Positions 5,095 through 8,268 of a DNA stretch of 8,268 nucleotides are shown here, in pieces. Under the pieces are notes generated by a model, which did not search any database, was not told where the DNA came from, and saw only the letters and a program-made list of their open reading frames with translations. This DNA comes from Aquificaceae bacterium (GTDB lineage: Bacteria > Aquificota > Aquificia > Aquificales > Aquificaceae). The position numbers and the translations under genes were made by a program. The first letter of the stretch is position 1. Each line of letters starts with the position of its first letter. Location of the stretch: the NCBI GenBank assembly GCA_026982025.1, contig JALSHX010000269.1:1-8268 (forward strand), given 5' to 3'.

Positions 5095-6752
5095 TGGCTC
5101 GCAAGAGGCTCGGTGAGCTCCTTGAGGAACTCGGGTATCTCTCATCAGATCAGCTTGAGGTAGCCCTTGAAGTTCAGAAACTCAACGGACAGAGCCTCGG
5201 AGATGTCCTTATAGAGCTTTCCTTTGTCTCTCCTCAGGAACTTGCACAGGCAATTGCCCATCAGGCGGGAAAGGAGTTCATTGACCTGAGCGTTTATGTT
5301 CCCTCAATGGACGCTTTGCGTCTGATAGATAAAGCAACTGCCCGCCAGCTGGAGATCATTCCCCTTTCAATCAAAGAAAACAAGCTTCAAGTTGCGGTTT
5401 CTGATCCCTTTAATGTGAATGTTATTGACCTCCTCAAGAGGAAAACAAATCTGGAAATTAAAACGCTTGTTTCGGACAGAGAAAGCATCTTGAGAACAAT
5501 TGAAATTTACTACGAACAGCTCACTAAACCTATTGACAGGCAAATTGAGGAGCTCATAATAAGAGCCCAAAGGGAGGAGCCAAACATCCCCCAGCTCATT
5601 GACCTTTTCCTAAACCACGCTATAATTGACAGAGCAACGGACATACATCTATCTCCCGAAGAGGTCGCATCTCATGTTTTTTACCGCATTGACGGTGTTC
5701 TCCACCACTACTACACCTTCCCGAAGGACATTCACCCCGCGATAGTCTCAAGGGTAAAGATTCTCGGGGGAATGGACATATCAGAGCAGAGGCTCCCTCA
5801 GGACGGGGGTTTTACATACACATTTCTGGGGGAGAGCTTTGACATAAGGGTGTCAACAGCTCCAACGGCGTACGGAGAAAATGTGGTCATGAGATTGCTC
5901 CCCAAAAACCTCTCCCTTTTTAACCTCAAAAACCTCGGCTTTGAGGAAGATACCCTGAAAGCCTTTGAAGAAGTGATCACAAAACCTTACGGAATGGTCC
6001 TCGTCACGGGACCTACGGGCTCGGGTAAAACAACAACATTGTATGCAGCCCTCAGAAGGATCAACTCCCTGAGAAAAAACATCCTTACGGTTGAGGACCC
6101 CATAGAGTACCGCTTCCCCTTCATAAAGCAGACTCAGGTTAACGAAAAGGCAGGCTACAGCTTCGCAAGGGCTGTGAGGCACTTCCTCCGGCAGGACCCA
6201 GATGTAATTCTAATCGGCGAGGTAAGGGACGAAGAGACAGCGGAAATGGCTGTCCGTGCGGCGATTACGGGACACCTTGTTCTTTCAACAGTTCACACCA
6301 ACGATGCGGTCAGCACAATTCCCCGCCTTATAGATCTGAAAGTTAAAGAGTACATGGTTGCTTCGGGAGTCCTCGCAATTACAGCCCAGAGGCTGATAAG
6401 AAAAAACTGTCCCTACTGCTCCCAGAAGTACCGTGCTAAAAGAGAATACCTCAGGTCCTTCGGCTTCGGAGAAGAAATGCTCAACAAATACTTAAAGCAG
6501 GATGAAGTGATCATCACAAAGGGCAAAGGCTGTGAACACTGCAGGGGAACTGGGTACCTCGGCAGGCTTGCGGTTGTTGAGCTTCTGGTAATGGATGAAG
6601 AGATTGGGGATATGATCGTGAGGGGTTATCCTCCCCTTGCAATCTCCCAGCGTGCAAAAGAAAAGGGGATGCGGACCCTCAAGGAGGACGGGCTCATCAA
6701 GGTCCTAAAAGGAGTCACAACTCCGGAAGAAATCAGAAGGGTGGTGGGCTGA
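5094..6752 (+). CDS. pilB: Pilus/T2SS assembly ATPase, PilB/GspE/MshE family, with MshEN-type N-terminus
   Basis: Cytoplasmic hexameric ATPase that powers pilin polymerisation; 552 residues, normal for PilB/MshE. Residues 5-57 form two 24-residue MshEN-type motifs with a 5-residue spacer, the cyclic di-GMP-binding module of the family. The N2 domain contains TDIHLSP (182-188). The motor domain carries Walker A GPTGSGKT (306-313), the Asp box TVEDPIEYRFP (332-342), Walker B ILIGEVRDEET (372-382) and the His box HLVLSTVHTND (394-404). A four-cysteine zinc site is present as CPYC (439/442) and CEHC (480/483), which is typical of extension ATPases and absent from PilT. ATG 5094 overlaps the pilin stop (TGATG); GTG 5091 is an alternative adding one residue. 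There is no Shine-Dalgarno, so it is probably translationally coupled. It is followed directly by the platform protein gene. The family call is certain; naming it PilB rather than GspE or MshE is a matter of subfamily. Confidence 0.96.
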   Translation: MARKRLGELLEELGYLSSDQLEVALEVQKLNGQSLGDVLIELSFVSPQELAQAIAHQAGKEFIDLSVYVPSMDALRLIDKATARQLEIIPLSIKENKLQVAVSDPFNVNVIDLLKRKTNLEIKTLVSDRESILRTIEIYYEQLTKPIDRQIEELIIRAQREEPNIPQLIDLFLNHAIIDRATDIHLSPEEVASHVFYRIDGVLHHYYTFPKDIHPAIVSRVKILGGMDISEQRLPQDGGFTYTFLGESFDIRVSTAPTAYGENVVMRLLPKNLSLFNLKNLGFEEDTLKAFEEVITKPYGMVLVTGPTGSGKTTTLYAALRRINSLRKNILTVEDPIEYRFPFIKQTQVNEKAGYSFARAVRHFLRQDPDVILIGEVRDEETAEMAVRAAITGHLVLSTVHTNDAVSTIPRLIDLKVKEYMVASGVLAITAQRLIRKNCPYCSQKYRAKREYLRSFGFGEEMLNKYLKQDEVIITKGKGCEHCRGTGYLGRLAVVELLVMDEEIGDMIVRGYPPLAISQRAKEKGMRTLKEDGLIKVLKGVTTPEEIRRVVG

Positions 6753-7975
6753 TGCCCTACTATCAAGTTAAAGCGGTTGACAATGCGGGAAGGTCGGTGT
6801 CAAGAACCATTGAGGCGGAGAACGACATTCAGCTACTTTCATTTCTTGAATTTCTGAATCTAACTCCCATTAAGATCTCTAAAAAACCTGAATTTATAGG
6901 AAAGTTCCAGTCCCTGCTCCACTTTAGAAGAATCAAGAGGAAAGAATTGATAGACATGTTTGAGAACATGCACCTCCTCGTTAAGTCGGGTGTACCTCTG
7001 GGTGCGGGAATCTGGGACATGGCGGACGACATGGAAAACCCCGCCATCAGGGACATGCTCCACGATGTTGCTTACAGAGTTCAGTCGGGACTATCCTTTT
7101 CCTCCGCAATGAAAAAGTATGAGAGGGTGCTCGGTACAATTGCGGTTAACTTAATAGCTATCGGTGAGGAGACGGGAAGCCTTGACAGAGTTTTTAAAGA
7201 CATAGCTGATCACTACGCAAGAATTGAAGATTTCAAGTCAAAGGTCAAGCAGGCTCTTATATACCCCGCCTTTGCGGTTACAGCCATATTCATAGCCCTT
7301 ATATTCTGGCTCGTCTTCGTCCTTCCGAGATTATCCGAGCTTTTTCAGGGACTTAATGTTGAATTACCCGGCATTACACTGGCGGTTCTCGGAGTTTCAA
7401 AGTTTGTTCAAAAGTACATCCTGTGGCTTACTGCCGGTTTTTTTCTCCTATTTGCTGGTTTTAACCTCCTGCGACTGAAGAATGAAAAATTCCGCTACTA
7501 CACGGACAAAGCATTCCTTAAAACACCCATCATAAAAATGATCCTCTATAACTTCAATTACGCCTTCTTCTCAGAATACATGAGGCTAATGGTAACCGCA
7601 GGGGTTCCCCTGATAGACACCCTTGAAACCCTAAGGGACTCCTTCAACAACAGGGTCTTCAAGAGAGCCCTCGCCTTCATGAAGACCTATGTCTCCGAGG
7701 GGGGTTCAATCAGCGGGGCAATGAAAAGAACAAAGCTTTTCCCTTCTCTGATGGTCCGAATGATCGCGGTGGGAGAAGAGACGGGAGGTCTTGACGACCA
7801 GCTTGAGTATTTGAGCGAGTATTATTACAACAAACTTGACTACATCACCCAGAACATCGCCAAAATAATTGAACCCGTGATTATCATGACCGTCGGCGCC
7901 CTCATGGCTGTGATAATGATAAGCCTGCTACTTCCCATTTACGAGCTTATCTCAAGGATCGGTCAGGGATTCTGA
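6752..7975 (+). CDS. pilC: Inner-membrane platform protein, PilC/GspF/MshG family
   Basis: Polytopic inner-membrane protein on which the assembly ATPase acts to insert pilins; 407 residues, full length for the family. The N-terminus YYQVKAVDNAGRSVSRTIEA (3-22) is the usual short beta domain. Two repeated T2SSF domains follow, at about 66-190 and 269-395. Each contains the family signature GEETG-LD (138-145 and 341-348), preceded by L..SGVPL (76-83) and M.TAGVPL (280-287). Membrane spans lie at about 170-192, 221-240 and 374-397. ATG 6752 overlaps the ATPase stop by 1 nt (TGATG), and GAAGGGTGG upstream provides a loose Shine-Dalgarno, so the two proteins are made together. It is the last gene of the plus-strand cluster and converges on secD with a 6-nt gap. 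No intrinsic terminator is visible in that gap, so transcription probably ends inside or beyond the secD 3' end. Confidence 0.96.
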   Translation: MPYYQVKAVDNAGRSVSRTIEAENDIQLLSFLEFLNLTPIKISKKPEFIGKFQSLLHFRRIKRKELIDMFENMHLLVKSGVPLGAGIWDMADDMENPAIRDMLHDVAYRVQSGLSFSSAMKKYERVLGTIAVNLIAIGEETGSLDRVFKDIADHYARIEDFKSKVKQALIYPAFAVTAIFIALIFWLVFVLPRLSELFQGLNVELPGITLAVLGVSKFVQKYILWLTAGFFLLFAGFNLLRLKNEKFRYYTDKAFLKTPIIKMILYNFNYAFFSEYMRLMVTAGVPLIDTLETLRDSFNNRVFKRALAFMKTYVSEGGSISGAMKRTKLFPSLMVRMIAVGEETGGLDDQLEYLSEYYYNKLDYITQNIAKIIEPVIIMTVGALMAVIMISLLLPIYELISRIGQGF

Positions 7976-7981
7976 GGGCAA

Positions 7982-8268
7982 TTAGATTTTCAGCAATCTT
8001 CTTCGCGAAAGGAAATCAAGAAAGACCTTGGCGTAGTAAACATTTGAAATAAAGCTCGCAATGGTTCCTATGGCAAGGGTTGTTGCAAAACCCTTTACGG
8101 GTCCGCTTCCGAACTGAAAGAGTATTAGAGAAGCAACGAGAAGGGTTATGTGCGTGTCCCACACCGCGCTGAGGGTTCTGCGGTAGCCAAGCTCTATGGC
8201 CTTTCTCATTGTATTCCCGAGCCTCAGCTCCTCCTTAACCCTTTCAAAAATGAGCACATTTGAGTCAA
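7982..8268 (-). CDS. secD: SecD protein-export subunit, C-terminal fragment (5' part off window)
   Basis: The last 95 complete codons of SecD, the RND-type inner-membrane subunit that uses proton motive force to help Sec-dependent export. The frame stays open to the right edge: DSNVLIFERVKEELRLG is the conserved SecD segment of the C-terminal membrane domain. The codon encoding V in this segment is an internal GTG, not a start. The rest matches SecD: a GYRRTLSAVWDTHITLLVA membrane helix, then ILFQFGSGPVKGFATTLAIG, then a final span and the basic tail SRRRLLKI. SecF has a shorter related segment without this NVLIFERxxEE form. The gene ends 6 nt from the platform-protein stop, and secF does not follow it, unlike the secDF order of many bacteria. 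It is unrelated to the pilus genes except that pilins and secretin subunits use the Sec machinery. Confidence 0.93.
   Translation of the reverse strand, partial: DSNVLIFERVKEELRLGNTMRKAIELGYRRTLSAVWDTHITLLVASLILFQFGSGPVKGFATTLAIGTIASFISNVYYAKVFLDFLSRRRLLKI

Noticed and set aside
5853..6182. 109-codon minus-strand frame inside the ATPase gene
   Set aside because: Antisense to highly conserved Walker A/Asp-box coding sequence; conservation of the sense protein accounts for it.
1..8268. CRISPR arrays, tRNA/rRNA genes, insertion sequences, toxin-antitoxin or phage-defence genes
   Set aside because: No direct-repeat/spacer pattern, no tRNA-like cloverleaf, no transposase motifs or terminal repeats were seen. 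Nearly all of the sequence is accounted for by pilus genes and secD.

Overview
The window holds most of a type IV pilus / type II secretion-like assembly machine, laid out as two divergent gene clusters, with the 3' end of secD at the right edge. The organism looks like a thermophilic Gram-negative bacterium, most likely of the Aquificota (Aquifex/Hydrogenobacter/Hydrogenivirga type). The grounds are a lipoprotein secretin (so an outer membrane), frequent AGG/AGA arginine codons, Lys/Glu/Ile-rich proteins, tight gene overlaps and moderate GC. The phylum is an inference, not something read directly.

Left arm (minus strand, about 3777 down to 1): four overlapping genes encode the envelope-spanning part. 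In transcription order these are a PilM-like plus PilN-like (GspL/MshI-like) fusion with one membrane span, a PilO-like protein, a PilP/GspC-like protein, and an outer-membrane lipoprotein secretin of the MshL/PilQ type that runs off the left edge. The first two junctions are 4-nt overlaps and the third is 22 nt. The order matches the I-J-K-L order of MSHA pilus loci.

Centre (3778-3854): a 77-nt divergent intergenic region. It holds a good sigma70-type promoter for the plus strand (TTGAAA, 17-nt spacer, GATAAT), a TATAAT box for the minus strand, and a large imperfect dyad that places the two -10 boxes in mirror-image arms.

Right arm (plus strand, 3855-7975): two tandem, divergent type IV prepilins, then the assembly ATPase (PilB/GspE/MshE family), then the inner-membrane platform protein (PilC/GspF/MshG family). 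The last two junctions are TGATG overlaps. The ATPase has an N-terminal MshEN-type module, which binds cyclic di-GMP in its family, although its second motif lacks the arginine. The second prepilin starts inside the first and carries a terminator-like hairpin over its leader-peptide codons.

Right edge (minus strand): the C-terminus of SecD, convergent with the platform gene and only 6 nt away.

Together the products would process and stack pilin subunits (ATPase and platform), link the inner membrane to the outer membrane (PilMN/O/P-like) and export the filament through the secretin. No prepilin peptidase, retraction ATPase (PilT) or further minor pilins lie in this window. There is no gene-free stretch over 300 nt.
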